A stretch of DNA of 64,000 nt from Acanthochromis polyacanthus (lineage: Eukaryota > Chordata > Actinopteri > Pomacentridae). Where the stretch lies: assembly GCF_021347895.1 (NCBI RefSeq), contig NC_067124.1:2735630-2799629 (forward strand). The letters run 5' to 3'. The translations under genes were made by a program, and so were the position numbers. The notes under the pieces are model-generated. The model did not search any database. It was given only the letters and a program-made list of their open reading frames with translations, and was not told where the DNA came from. Shown here in pieces: positions 42,009 through 52,889 of the stretch (its first letter is position 1; each line of letters starts with the position of its first letter).

Positions 42009-43319
42009 CAACCTTTGCAATGCTTGTAATTTAAAGAGATAAGAGAGATTTATTGTCATGAACACATCTACATTTTTTTTCTCAGCATCTCTGTTCTTCT
42101 GCACTAAATGACTAAATGCAAAGCATGTGCAGTTGCAATCCACATGGAGGAATACAGCTTTTATGTGAGAGATAAGCAGGATTTTAGTAAGAAATCTGGA
42201 GGACAGACGGGAAGAGCAAACGCAGAGGATACAGAGAGAGCGTGATAGTGATTAAACTGATGACGATTACAGGTGAAAAACCCTTTTCAATTCAAGTAAG
42301 AGGATTCATTCACCGAGAACATTTGTTGAAGTGGATTTGGATGATTCAGCAACCCAAGATGAAAGAGGAACCAGCTGGGAGATGCTGCCTCATGTTCATC
42401 TTTATTCCACTGGAGGCAACATGAGTGTGAATCTGAGAAAACAACTCAGGAACACAGATGGATGGCTTCCCATTATGGGTCATTATAGCTTCCTGTAGGC
42501 CAAATATTGGCTAATGTGAGTGTGGAGTAGAACTGTGTGTTTTTATTGTGCTTATTATACCTTTTTAAGTGAATGATAAAAGCTGCTCAAGTGTTTTAAT
42601 GCTCTTATTCATAATGTTATGATAAACCTGTGCTACAAATCATAATAAACTGGAATGGCCAGTATTATCTAACCACAAAATGACAGCAAGGACACAGTCA
42701 TGTCTAAAATCCCAACTTAGAAGCTCTGTCACATCAAATAGACCCACTAGTGAGGAAGAGACAAGAGCAATAGAGGGAAAGAGGTTGGGAGATTTGCTCA
42801 CCCTAGACGTTTTAATCTATTAGTCTGGGCTGCATGTCAGCTCCAGTTGAGGAAACACAACTTAGCAAGACTCCAATGTGTCCCACAGAGACCAGCGGTG
42901 CTCGACTGGTGCGTCCACATGAACACATCTGAATATGCGTGTTCTGGGTTTGAATGAGTTGTCTTCCACAACAACCTATCTGTATTCTGCTCACATCTGT
43001 GTGTGCAGCGGTGCACTGAATAGGCACCTACACCCCAGGCTGTGCCCAGGCTTACCGAGAGTGCAGCGGAGTGGATCCTATAAGCAATGCAGCTTCTGGG
43101 GGGACTCCCATGATGCTCCCACCCGTGCTCTTGGGACCACAGGTGGGAGCAATGCTGCCTCTATAAAGCAGATGGTGGCGATTGCTTTCTGCTGAAATGT
43201 CACACCAATATTCCTTGCGTAAAAGATTGGATTCCCCTGTATCTCTGAGAGCCACAGGGGGCTGATGCATCATTTGGAGGAGCTCATTACTCTTTCATGG
43301 ACATTTCTCAGCACTCGAA
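42009..43319. other. intergenic, nothing recognised
   Basis: No supported gene. A GTAAGC donor-like site follows an open stretch on the minus strand near 43060, but no family could be assigned to the peptide. Confidence 0.45.
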
Positions 43320-43335
43320 ACACACACACACACAC

Positions 43336-43601
43336 CTATCATTGTGGGGACTTACCATTGACTCCCATTCATATCTAACTCCTAACCCTTACCCTAACCC
43401 TAACCTTAACCAAACCCTAACCAAAACAATGACTAACCCTAAAGAAACATTTTGCACTTTTACTTTTTTCAGTAACAACAACATGGCCAAGAAAACACTG
43501 TTTAAACTTGTGGGGACCGAAATGAGGTCCCCACAAGTGACATAGTTTTCGGTTTTCCTACAGTTGTGGGGGCATTTGGTCCCCACAATGTAGCAAAAGC
43601 T

Positions 43602-43603
<2 letters not shown>
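43336..43603 (+). repeat. GTGGGGAC / TAACCC-like repeat block
   Basis: Reads ATTGTGGGGACTTACCATTG, a TAACCCTAACCTTAACC run, AACAACATGGCCAAGAAAAC, then an inverted pair GTGGGGACCG...GGTCCCCAC. It is flanked by CA tracts at 43320-43335 and 43604-43671. Confidence 0.88.

Positions 43604-43671
<68 letters not shown>
43604..43671. repeat. (CA)n microsatellite
   Basis: A pure CA tract of about 68 bp separating two telomere-like blocks. Confidence 0.97.
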
Positions 43672-43675
<4 letters not shown>

Positions 43676-43817
43676 TACTTTGTTTTTCTATCATTGTGGG
43701 GACTTACCATTGACTCCCATTCATATCTAACCCCTAACCCTTACCCTAACCCTAACCTTAACCCAGACCAAAACAATGGCTAACCCTAAAGAAACGTTTT
43801 TGCACTTTTACTTTTTT
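43672..43817 (+). repeat. GTGGGGAC / TAACCC-like block, interrupted on its right
   Basis: The left half of another block of the family. It breaks off after CACTTTTACTTTTTT, exactly where the 2.4-kb ORF-bearing element begins. Its last 67 bp (43751-43817) are repeated without change at 46264-46330. Confidence 0.88.
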
Positions 43818-44320
43818 TTCTCCTGAAGAAGTTGGAATAGCGAAACGTCGAGGCAGGTGGTCGTTTTTCTTTATTTCCTTCTACCCATCGACTTTTAACC
43901 GAACCCTGATTTAGGGGGTAAGAATGTCTCTGTTTGATTGTTGAATCTGCTTTTACATGCTTCCAGTGATCTTGTTGACTTGGACTTTTGAAAAGCTACA
44001 ATTGTGGACTCAAGTTCTTTGTCATTGCTAGCCTCTGGTTGCTAAATGTTTGTGAAACCTTACCAAGGTGTGCAGAATTCCACTTGATTGTAGTTGAATT
44101 CTTACTTTGTTTTGAGCTTGGGTGGAGGAAATTGTCTTTTTCTTTTGTTAAGGTTGTCTTTTAAATGATATTTTTATCAAGGAATGTTTTAATTCTATGT
44201 CTTTTGAGAATTAAATGATGTGTTTTTAAGTTGATTATATTAAAGTTATTGTTACTTTTAAAGCTTATGAGGTTTTGTTAGTAGGAGGGACTTGACGAAG
44301 ACAGTGGGCTGGAGATTAAG

Positions 44321-45472
44321 ATGGACTCAAATAATTATGCCAAGCGGTATTTTAGGATGATACAGGGTTTTCATCATTCATATAGATTGAAAGAAACATC
44401 CGAGGAACAGCCGTTTCCTAAAGGTATTTGGAATAAGATCAAGAAGATGACCTCAGTTATTAAACCAGCAAATCCAAACCCAGAAACTGTGGAAAAAATA
44501 CATCAGAATACCATCAATTGGATGAAAACTATTATGGACATTTTACATGAACATTATTATGATATGAAGTGTCATGAGACAATGCCTTTTATTGAACAAG
44601 ACTTTGAAACGGCTTGCTGCTGGGCAAAGAGTCGGTACAAACACAAGCTAGCCCACTCTGTTTTAATGGAGGTTAAGCAGAACCTCAGTGAGGATTCATT
44701 ACTTCCTACACCTTCCAATAATGACTCTTTTTTAAATTCACCAGTGGATGGTGGGGATTCTGGGCCCCAGGCTTCTTTGAAGCCTTGTGTTGCATTACCG
44801 GTTCCTCTCCCTCCTTCTGTCTCTCTGTCATCTCTGGGTCCTCGAGACTCATTTAGGTCGGGGGTGGTGCAGGACCAGGACCCAATTATTGGGGACCTAC
44901 GGCCACCTTTACCATTGCCGGCATCTGGAGATCGGGTGGGGCACCACGGAGCATTAGCTCCGAGACCTCATCCTGTATTACGATCTGGAACCAGTAGACG
45001 ACAACGAGAGATGCAAGCAGCCATCGAAAAGAGGAGGAGGAGACGGGGCCGGAGGAACCCGACGGACGCCGGCGACCCAGCCTTGGGCCTTCAACGGAGG
45101 GCCGATGTCCTATCGGGTTCATCGCGGACCCCATCACAACATCTGGAGGAACCGTTGGTGACTGAGGCGACGACGGGGACCCACCCGGGCCTGCAGCGAG
45201 AGGTCGACTCGACATCAAGCCTCCCACGGGCTCCTCTACGGGACCTGGGAGAACCGCGGAGGATCAACGGGATGGAGAGGACCCCGTCCGCCAGGGAGGA
45301 GAAGCCGGGCTCTGGACTTGTTCTGGCCCCAGACCAACAGCAGGGGACAGAACCCCATCTTACCCTTTCTCTGTCGGGGTTGGGACCCAATAAGGGCCCA
45401 CTCATAAAAGATACTTTTATGAATCTTTACCACAGAACAATTCCTGGTTCTTCGATTAAGTCCCGCTCCTGA
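44321..45472 (+). CDS. 383-aa ORF of the insertion (possible retroelement ORF1/gag-like)
   Basis: An intact open frame with an ATG start, inside the 2.4-kb insertion. Residues 1-125 look folded and helical, rich in aromatic residues (GFHHSYRL, GIWNKIKKMTSVIKPANPNP, TINWMKTIMDILHEHY). Residues 130-220 are proline/serine-rich and probably disordered. Residues 222-246 form a strongly basic patch (RRQREMQAAIEKRRRRRGRR), a plausible nucleic-acid-binding region. The C-terminal third is again low-complexity. I recall similar leading ORFs in fish Penelope-like elements but cannot verify this. No reverse transcriptase, zinc knuckle or endonuclease motif is visible. The GC content rises sharply from 44750 to 45350 relative to the flanks, with CGA/CGG-rich codon use unlike the AT-rich leader. 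It could instead be a captured host gene fragment. Confidence 0.5.
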   Translation: MDSNNYAKRYFRMIQGFHHSYRLKETSEEQPFPKGIWNKIKKMTSVIKPANPNPETVEKIHQNTINWMKTIMDILHEHYYDMKCHETMPFIEQDFETACCWAKSRYKHKLAHSVLMEVKQNLSEDSLLPTPSNNDSFLNSPVDGGDSGPQASLKPCVALPVPLPPSVSLSSLGPRDSFRSGVVQDQDPIIGDLRPPLPLPASGDRVGHHGALAPRPHPVLRSGTSRRQREMQAAIEKRRRRRGRRNPTDAGDPALGLQRRADVLSGSSRTPSQHLEEPLVTEATTGTHPGLQREVDSTSSLPRAPLRDLGEPRRINGMERTPSAREEKPGSGLVLAPDQQQGTEPHLTLSLSGLGPNKGPLIKDTFMNLYHRTIPGSSIKSRS

Positions 45473-45529
45473 TTAAAATAATTGTTTTTCTTTATATTTG
45501 GTTTTTATTTTTCACTGTGCACCCTAACC

Positions 45530-46060
45530 CTCACCCTTTCTTGTTTCCTAACCTTAACTAGTTGGAGCCTTTAGAAGGTTTAGATTGAAGTGAAAAATTG
45601 GTAGTGTAACGGTTTGAACCCTTACTTTTAGATGGAGAACTTCAGGTTCGAAACCCCAGGAGGATAGCTGAATTAATGATGGGTGACTGAGTCTTAAGAT
45701 ATTTGTCTTTTTTCCTTTTTTAACCCTAATCTTAATTATTTGGGTATCCTAACCCTAATTAGTTGGACCTTTTGAAAGGCTTATATCAGAACGAAACACC
45801 GATAGTGCAATGGTTTGAACCTCTACCTTTAGAGGAAGAACTGTAGGTTCGAAACCCCAGGAGGCTAGTTGATTTGGTGAGGAAGTTTGGGTCTTAAGAT
45901 GTGTGTCTTTCCCATTTCTAACCCTAACTATTTGGGCTCCTTATATTAAAGTTAGAGTAAAACAGAGTATAGCTCACTGGTTTGAACCCTGACTCTCAAA
46001 CTGAGGACCCTGGGTTCAAAACCAAACAAAGGTCATGTTGTTTTTTCTTAGGGTGCACAG
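45530..46060 (+). repeat. three tandem tRNA-like units with telomere-like spacers
   Basis: Three units about 170-195 bp apart share a TAACCCTAA-like start and a stretch GGTTTGAACC. Units 1 and 2 also share the ending AGGTTCGAAACCCCAGGAGG. A-box-like sequences are TAGTGTAACGG (about 45602), TAGTGCAATGG (about 45803) and TAGCTCACTGG (about 45971). B-box-like sequences are GGTTCGAAACC in the first two units and GGTTCAAAACC in the third. The boxes are spaced about as in a tRNA gene, but the stems do not pair well, so these are tRNA-derived modules and not functional tRNA genes. Confidence 0.65.
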
Positions 46061-46231
46061 ATGATTCTTTCTTAATTTGCTTTTTCCTCTTCTTTTGTTT
46101 CTTTTTGTGTCGTCTGGGCTGGGAGAGGACTGGGCATAACAGGGGCAGGTCCCCACACCACTATTTGCCCCTTCTTTATGGAGGGGCAAGTGTTATCTGG
46201 GTTTGGTAGGCCCGTGCCCTTAAAAGATAAA

Positions 46232-46467
46232 GATCTAACCCTGAACCCCAACCCTAACCCAAACCTAACCTTAACCCAGACCAAAACAATGGCTAACCCT
46301 AAAGAAACGTTTTTGCACTTTTACTTTTTTCGGTAACAACAACATAGCCAAGAAAACACTGTTTAAACTTGTGGGGACCGGAATGAGGTCCCCACAAGTG
46401 ACATTGTTTTCAATTTTCCTACAGTTGTGGGGACATTTGGTCCCCACAAGTATAGCCAGCACCTGAC
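46232..46467 (+). repeat. GTGGGGAC / TAACCC-like block, right half
   Basis: Continues the block broken at 43817: TAACCC run, 67-bp repeat (46264-46330), AACAACATAGCCAAGAAAAC, and a GTGGGGACCG/GGTCCCCAC inverted pair. It ends in CAGCACCTGACC followed by a CA tract (46468-46512). Confidence 0.85.
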
Positions 46468-46484
46468 CACACACACACACACCT

Positions 46485-46512
<28 letters not shown>

Positions 46513-46516
<4 letters not shown>

Positions 46517-46778
46517 CTACTTCTATCTCAGTGAGGACACCCATAGGCGTAATGCATTTCCAAGAGCCTTACCCTAACCTTAACCATCACAACTGATTGC
46601 CTAAACTTAATCCTTACCCTAACCCTAACCAAACCTCAATTCATACCTGTTCTCTAAAAACAAGTCTTCACCCTCAAACATGGCTGTTTCAAAGTGAGGA
46701 CCGGCCAAAATGTCCTCACTTTGTAAAAATGTTCTCACTTTGATAGTTAAATGCAGAAAATGGTACTCACCATGTAGC

Positions 46779-46834
<56 letters not shown>

Positions 46835-47041
46835 ACTTCTATCTTAGTGAGGACATCCATAAGCGTAATGCATTTACTAGGGCCTTACCCTAACCTTAAC
46901 CATCACAACTGATTGCCTAACCCTAATCCTTACCCTAACCCTAACCAAACCTCAATTCATACCTGTTTTCTAAAAATGCAAAATGTCCTCACTTTGATAG
47001 TTAAATGCAGAAAATGGCCCTCACAATGTAGCAAGTACAAG

Positions 47042-47106
<65 letters not shown>
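46513..47106 (+). repeat. two tandem GTGAGGAC-type units with CA tracts
   Basis: Units at 46513-46782 and 46829-47042 share ACTTCTATCT(C/T)AGTGAGGAC, CTTACCCTAACCTTAACC, CATCACAACTGATTGCC and ACTTTGATAGTTAAATGCAG. Each ends in CATGTAGCAAGTACA or a near variant, followed by a CA tract (46783-46828 and 47043-47106). The second unit lacks about 55 bp in the middle. It looks like a relative of the GTGGGGAC family with A in place of G. Confidence 0.8.
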
Positions 47107-47108
<2 letters not shown>

Positions 47109-48575
47109 AGGCCTTTTCCCCCAATGCAGGAGAGAACTCTCACACATTCACTCAATAGGTCACCATTAATTTAGCTTCTCACAGTTGTGGAGATGGTGAT
47201 GGATGGTTGATATTTCCTCGGAAAGAACACTCTGTTGTGGACGCCAGGAAAAGGCTTTACTCCATCAGTCAGCAAGGAATCGGATTTTCTTTAATCTCGA
47301 GGCATGAATCTTTTTGCTTCCGTCTGCTGGTGCCACTGGGCTCTAAACACAACAAAGAGAATGGCATCTGAGTGGGTGTGGAGTTAATGACATTCTGTCA
47401 CTGCTGATATGATGTAGACTCCGCCAAGGACTCATCTCTCCCTTCAGACAAAAACAGAGGAAGCAAAGACAGAGAGAATGTGAGGTAAATTCCCTTGTCT
47501 TTGAAATTCTGTCTTTTCAAACACTGTCCTCTCTGACTCTCACACATATAAACACACAAAATAATTCCTGTTCTTCCTCTCTTCCCTTTTCTTTTTCAGC
47601 TTTTTCACTCAAATGAGCTAATTGAAATCAATGTCATAGATATAAAAGCAAAGTAATCCTTAATCTTTCATTGCAGGTTTTGGTACAAAGAGATAAAAGA
47701 AAATAACCATATTACTGTTGCTTTATTGTCCATAACACCACAATGTATTTGCAAATTCGGGATTTACTGCTGTCCACATCTTCTCCAGTTATGTGTAAAA
47801 TCTAAGTCACCTCAAACACCATTTCCAATAACCTGTTAGAAACTGTTTACATCATATGGAACATCTCTGTTCTGCAGTGTTTGTGAGACATGCGTTCACC
47901 ATGAAACTAATTATCCACCTCATGTGGTCTAATGTCATTATTTTCTCTTCTGTTCTCCTGGTGGCAGTGAAGAGGCAAAACAACTTCAGACAGAATGGGA
48001 ATCCCTGTGGAGAAATGCAGGGTTCTCTTCACAGTCATTTCTTGCAGAACGGGAATATGTTTAATAAGTTTGCAATTACAACGACTATAGTGTTTTTGGT
48101 TTTTTTTAGGAAAACATACAGTGCACAGTGTAATCAAAATCGTATAGTTACATTAGTTGGTTCTTTAGCACACTGTCTTCTTGATAATACACTTCAAAAG
48201 ACTGTTATTGGATTCCACCTGCCATAAAATGACTGGTATACTGGGCTATTAGCGGTTATCTACCCTCATGTTTTGGTGAATGCATTGCCAGAATAATTAG
48301 CACTAATGGAGGAAGAGCTGTTATGTTTCTGTCCATTTTCTATAAGTGCCTTATCCTGTAGGGCTGCAGGGACTGAAGCTTCTCTGAGCTGACACCCAAG
48401 AACACACAAACTCCACACACAAAGGCCCACCTTTATGCTTAACCTAATGAAAGTTGCAGTAAAAATTGCAGGGCATACATTATATGCAATATTGTTCTTC
48501 GTAAAAGTTATTGCATAATGCTTTGAAGACTGGGCTGTGACTATACAGTAACTGAGGCAGGACTGCTTTGGAACA
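47107..48575. other. intergenic, nothing recognised
   Basis: Contains a 123-codon open frame (47856-48227) without any recognisable domain or codon bias, which I do not support as a gene. Confidence 0.45.
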
Positions 48576-48944
48576 TACACCACTGTTCAAAGTTTGGGGT
48601 CACTTAGAAATGTTCTTAGTTTTGAAAGAAAAGAAGTTTTTTTCAAAGAAGATAGCATTAAATGAATCATATATTCAGAGAGACATTGTTAATGTGGTAA
48701 ATGACTATTCTATCTGGAAACGGCTGATTTTTAATGGAATATCTCCATAGGGGTACAGAGGAACATTTCCAGCAACCATCACTCCTGTGTTCTAATGCTA
48801 CATTGTGTTAGCTAATGGTGCTGAAAGGCTCATTGATGATTAGATAACCCTTGTGCAATTATGGTAGCACATGAATAAAAGCATGAGTTTTCATGGAAAA
48901 CATGGAATTAACTGGGTGACCCCAGATTTTTGAATGGTAGTGTA
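48576..48944. mobile_element. Tc1/mariner-type MITE
   Basis: A 369-bp TA-bounded element with termini CACTGTTCAAAGTTTGGGGT and CCAGATTTTTGAATGGTAGTG that are inverted repeats. The interior includes GAGGAACATTTCCAGCAACC. A second copy lies at 52281. This is a very common non-autonomous fish family. Confidence 0.82.
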
Positions 48945-51900
48945 AAAACTTTAGCTAAAATTAAGATAAAGACTCTAAATCTACAGCCACACAAGTGACT
49001 CAGTGGTGCTTTGACATGAACTAAAACCACTGCTTCTGCTCTCCAGCTTCCTAAATGAAGTCATGTCTCTTTTCCAACGGAATTAAACCCCAGTTTTGTC
49101 TTGATTATGCGTGACAACACTGTTTCCAATTCAAGGTTGCAACTTTAAATGTAATGTCAATGCTATGGCTAATTACAGAGCAGTAAAAGTGCTTATGAGA
49201 GTTTAATGGCAGAGTTTAATATGCATTGTTTTTTGCCTCTGAATCTGTGGTACACATAGTCCTTGATCAGCTGAAAAACAAGAAAAGGCTTTTAACCCTG
49301 GTGCTGCAACAGATTTGAAATCTGTAAGGTTTAATAACATCACCTTGCAATGGTGACAGAGGTTTAGATGTCACAACAAAGAACTGTACAGGAAAAACTA
49401 ATTAAGCCCTGTATAATTAAAATAACAAAGTTGCTTTTAGTAAGGACAGAAATAGAGTTGTAATTAAACTGTAGAGGTTCTTCAATGCAAGAGTTCATGG
49501 TGCATTCTTAAACACCAGTGTTTCACTGCCAAATTATCTGTGACACCTTTTCTGCAGAATAATTACACAAACAAATGAAATGATCGCTCTCACATTATGG
49601 CTGTGGGATTGTTAATGCTCCTCTTCCTAGAGAATGTTGCTGAAACACTTTAAAGAAGAGGCTAATAGTGCTGGGAGTGATTATTCTGACAGCTTTTCTT
49701 TCCTGTCGTCACCTCACTTTTGCACTTTAAAAGTTTACATCTACTTTTAATTAGATAAAGGAGAGCACTATTCAATTAGTGTCATAAGAACTGTCAAGGT
49801 TCTTGGCAAACAACTTGTTAGTTTCTAATCGTATATTATAAGCTTGAAGTCTCAGAGTGTGGCCATGATCAAGATCTACACATCAATTCCAGCTGTTCTC
49901 TGCACATTTTGAAGGGTTCCTAAATGCAGTAATTACCATTTAAACATCAGGAAGAATCAAAACTAACTGCCAGGGATTCTTGTCTACAATCCTGATTAAA
50001 CATAAATTAACCTGGTCGATGGTTTTGATAATTAGACACAAGTCAACTTGGAAAGCCAAGAGTTACTTTGGGAAGAAATCACCCCAGACAGATTTGTTTT
50101 CTTTGGCAATCAGTATTTAGAGTTCCTGAGACAGTGTGAGACAGGGAGCTGTATAAAAAAGCATCTATTAGTCAAGTCAGTAGGGCTGAATAAGTAGATG
50201 AATAATAACCAGCCTGTACAGTCCCTCCAGACTATGGAGTCATTAACAGGGGTCATAGTGAGTCACACTGTCAATGCTAATTTTCAGCTGAAGGGCGTTG
50301 GGAATAATTGGATCGCTATCGTGCAAGACGGAAACAATACCCACACTCCATGATCAATACAGACAATTACAAACTACCCCATGTTCTCTTTGCATGGAGG
50401 TAAGGAACAAGCTAAGATTAGTTCCATGTCAGCCAGACTCAAAGTGGCCACGCCACTATAGAATTGTAGGGATGAAAATGCCACCTACAGGAGAGTTTCC
50501 TGTATCAGTGGACTGTAAGAGGAGATTTATTAGAGTCTAACAGAATAAAATCAGTGTTTAGAGTTGATGTAGGGATCAAAGTAGCACCACTGATAAAAAT
50601 CCACATCTTACGACCATGATAACACATTTTTTGTTAGATGGCATTGCTAAGACTTTTTGATCTGCACCAGAAATCAGCTCTGGGATGTCGCCTTTCCTTT
50701 TCCTTGTCTTTGACTTTTCATTTAGGTATTCAAAAGGACGTGTTGCTTTTGCAAAATCTGTCTGATATCAAAAGTAAGACCTGTTTGATATTTCATGAAC
50801 TAATCTCAGCATCACTACTACGATTTAAAAGGTGGAAAAGCTGACATTTTGAAATACAGAAATGTTAAGGATAAGTAGTTTAATTTCATTGATTCCCATC
50901 ATCCAGAGCAGGATAAAGCAGTTTGTTAACTTTCTTGTCAAGATGCCACTTGGAGTCACTTGATATGCAGACAGGGTCACTGGGGATTTCTAAAACTAAA
51001 TAGCAACATTTGTTATATAGCTGTGAGTTATTTTTTCAGCTTCTTTCATGCCTTTGAAAACAGGGTACAAAAGTATAAAGTCATATTCAATTCACATGAC
51101 AAGTTGACAACTCATTAATTCTGCAGCCAAGAGGATTTTTAATCTGAAAATGAGGTCATGGGCCAGAGAAGGTTATTAACTCTGTGAAGGTTGAAGCATG
51201 CGGACAGGGATTTATTAGAAGAGCTGTAAGAACCAAACAGACCGAAAACACACGTGTGGGAGTACATGCACTCAGAGTCAGACACTCACAGTCAGACACC
51301 CCTGAGTCCAGCGTACACACTCGCTGAGGGCTCATTAAGGCAGAAATGTGGAGCGGTTGATCACAGGGAGTCCATGCAGATCTAAAGCATTATCGACCTA
51401 AAAATGGCAGACTCTGTCACTGTTGTGCCGTGGCTATCGACACACTGTCTGCAGCTGGATGGATGTCTGCTCCCTGACTTTAATGGGTTGCTCTGGTATC
51501 CTCAGAAAATGCTTTTGGAGATTGATCAGTGGTTTCAGCTGTCTGCCTGGTCAGCCAGTCACGGCTTACAGATGAATTGCACAGGAAGTCACCGGATCAG
51601 TCACTGGTTGTCTAACACCGCCTCCACAAACCCTCCATAAACTCTAACCACAGGAACCACACAGGGAAATCTCCACCGCTGAGAATTTTCCACTGCTCTC
51701 AGAGTGGAATTAAGACCCAACTGTTGCAGTTTTATTTTTAACTGAACTGAAACAGAGGTCACATGATTATTAGCGGAACTAGAATAGGTGTTAATGTTCA
51801 TTAAATACACTGAAACACTAATTGCTGCAGACTTGATAACTATTTGAACAGCTATGTCCTTATTTCAGATATGCCTTTTATAATATCCACATCATCTGTC

Positions 51901-52280
51901 TCAGCTCTGAGATCATTTATCTCAGAGGCAGAGCTCTCAGTTTAATTATTATACCTCATATGAAGTGTTCTGCATTTGTTCGGATACATTTGATAAAGGT
52001 GATATATATTCTAAATTTATAATAGTAACCTGTCAACAGTACAGATATAAAATGACTAGGTAAAATTGTATTAAAATGACCAATAATACCTTAGGGGGAT
52101 TATGTAATGATGCAAACAAGGTGTTTAATTTTATTGTGACAGAAGACAACACTGACATCCTACCTGAAATTGACAGCAGTCAGGTACATTAACTCAATTA
52201 TTACATTTAAAAACTTCTTTTTTACCAACTCCACTACAGCTAAATGCTGTTAATTTGTCCCAAATGTAAACATACAAATA
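48945..52280. other. intergenic, nothing recognised
   Basis: 3.3 kb of AT-rich sequence without a supported gene, RNA gene or clear repeat. Confidence 0.5.
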
Positions 52281-52651
52281 TATACTATCGTTCAAAAGTT
52301 TGGGGTTACTTAGAAATGTCCTTATTTTTGAAAGAAAAGCGTTTTTTTTTTCAATGAAGATAACATTAAATGAATGATAAATCCAGTGTAGACATTGTTA
52401 ATGTGGTAAATGACTATTGTAACTGAAAACAGCTGATTTTAATGGAATATCTCCATAGGAGTACAGAGGAACATTTCCAGCAACCATCACTCCTGTGTTC
52501 TAATGCTCACATTGTGTTAGCTAATGGTGTTGAAAGGCTCATTGATGATTAGAAACCCTTGTGTAGTTATGTTAGCACATGGATAAAAGTGGGAGTTTTC
52601 ATGGAAAACATGAATTGTCTGGTTGACCTCAAACTTTAGAACATTAGTGTA
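52281..52651. mobile_element. Tc1/mariner-type MITE, second copy
   Basis: Same family and orientation as the copy at 48576, with roughly 85-90% similarity by eye. The ends are CTATCGTTCAAAAGTTTGGGG and AAACTTTAGAACATTAGTG. Confidence 0.82.
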
Positions 52652-52889
52652 AGTAGGTGATAAATTTCAGGAAAAAATAAAGCAAATATCTTAGCAAAGT
52701 GTTGGGCCTCCATGTTCTACAGCTGCAGCCTCCTGGGGATTGTTGCCCCGAAATCTGTGGAACTCTTCTGGATGTATGGCTCACCAATCTCCCAAAAGAT
52801 ATTCCCTCATTTGGTGTCATGATGATGGTGGTGGAGAGATGTTCGACTGTGTTAAGATGGAATGACTGTGAAGGCAAAAGCATGTAATT

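Larger units (their letters stand above)
43818..46263 (+). mobile_element. 2.4-kb retroelement-like insertion in a telomere-like repeat
   Basis: This sequence splits a GTGGGGAC/TAACCC block and is bracketed by a 67-bp perfect direct repeat of that block. From left to right it has a hammerhead-like motif (43823-43849), about 450 bp of leader, a 383-aa ORF (44321-45472) and three tandem tRNA-like units mixed with TAACCCTAA motifs (45530-46060). The last part (to about 46230) is unclassified. There is no reverse transcriptase. I infer a non-autonomous or partial Penelope-like or telomere-associated retroelement, because the ORF and the GCGAAACGTCG leader resemble, from memory, sequences seen in fish Penelope-like elements. 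This assignment is uncertain. Confidence 0.55.

Noticed and set aside
43052..43273. Minus-strand open stretch ending in a GTAAGC donor-like site
   Set aside because: No acceptor-exon partner or protein family could be assigned. It was considered as a possible stk3 exon but does not resemble stk3.
47856..48227. 123-codon ORF with hydrophobic stretches
   Set aside because: AT-rich sequence, no family resemblance, no supporting signals. This length is expected by chance.
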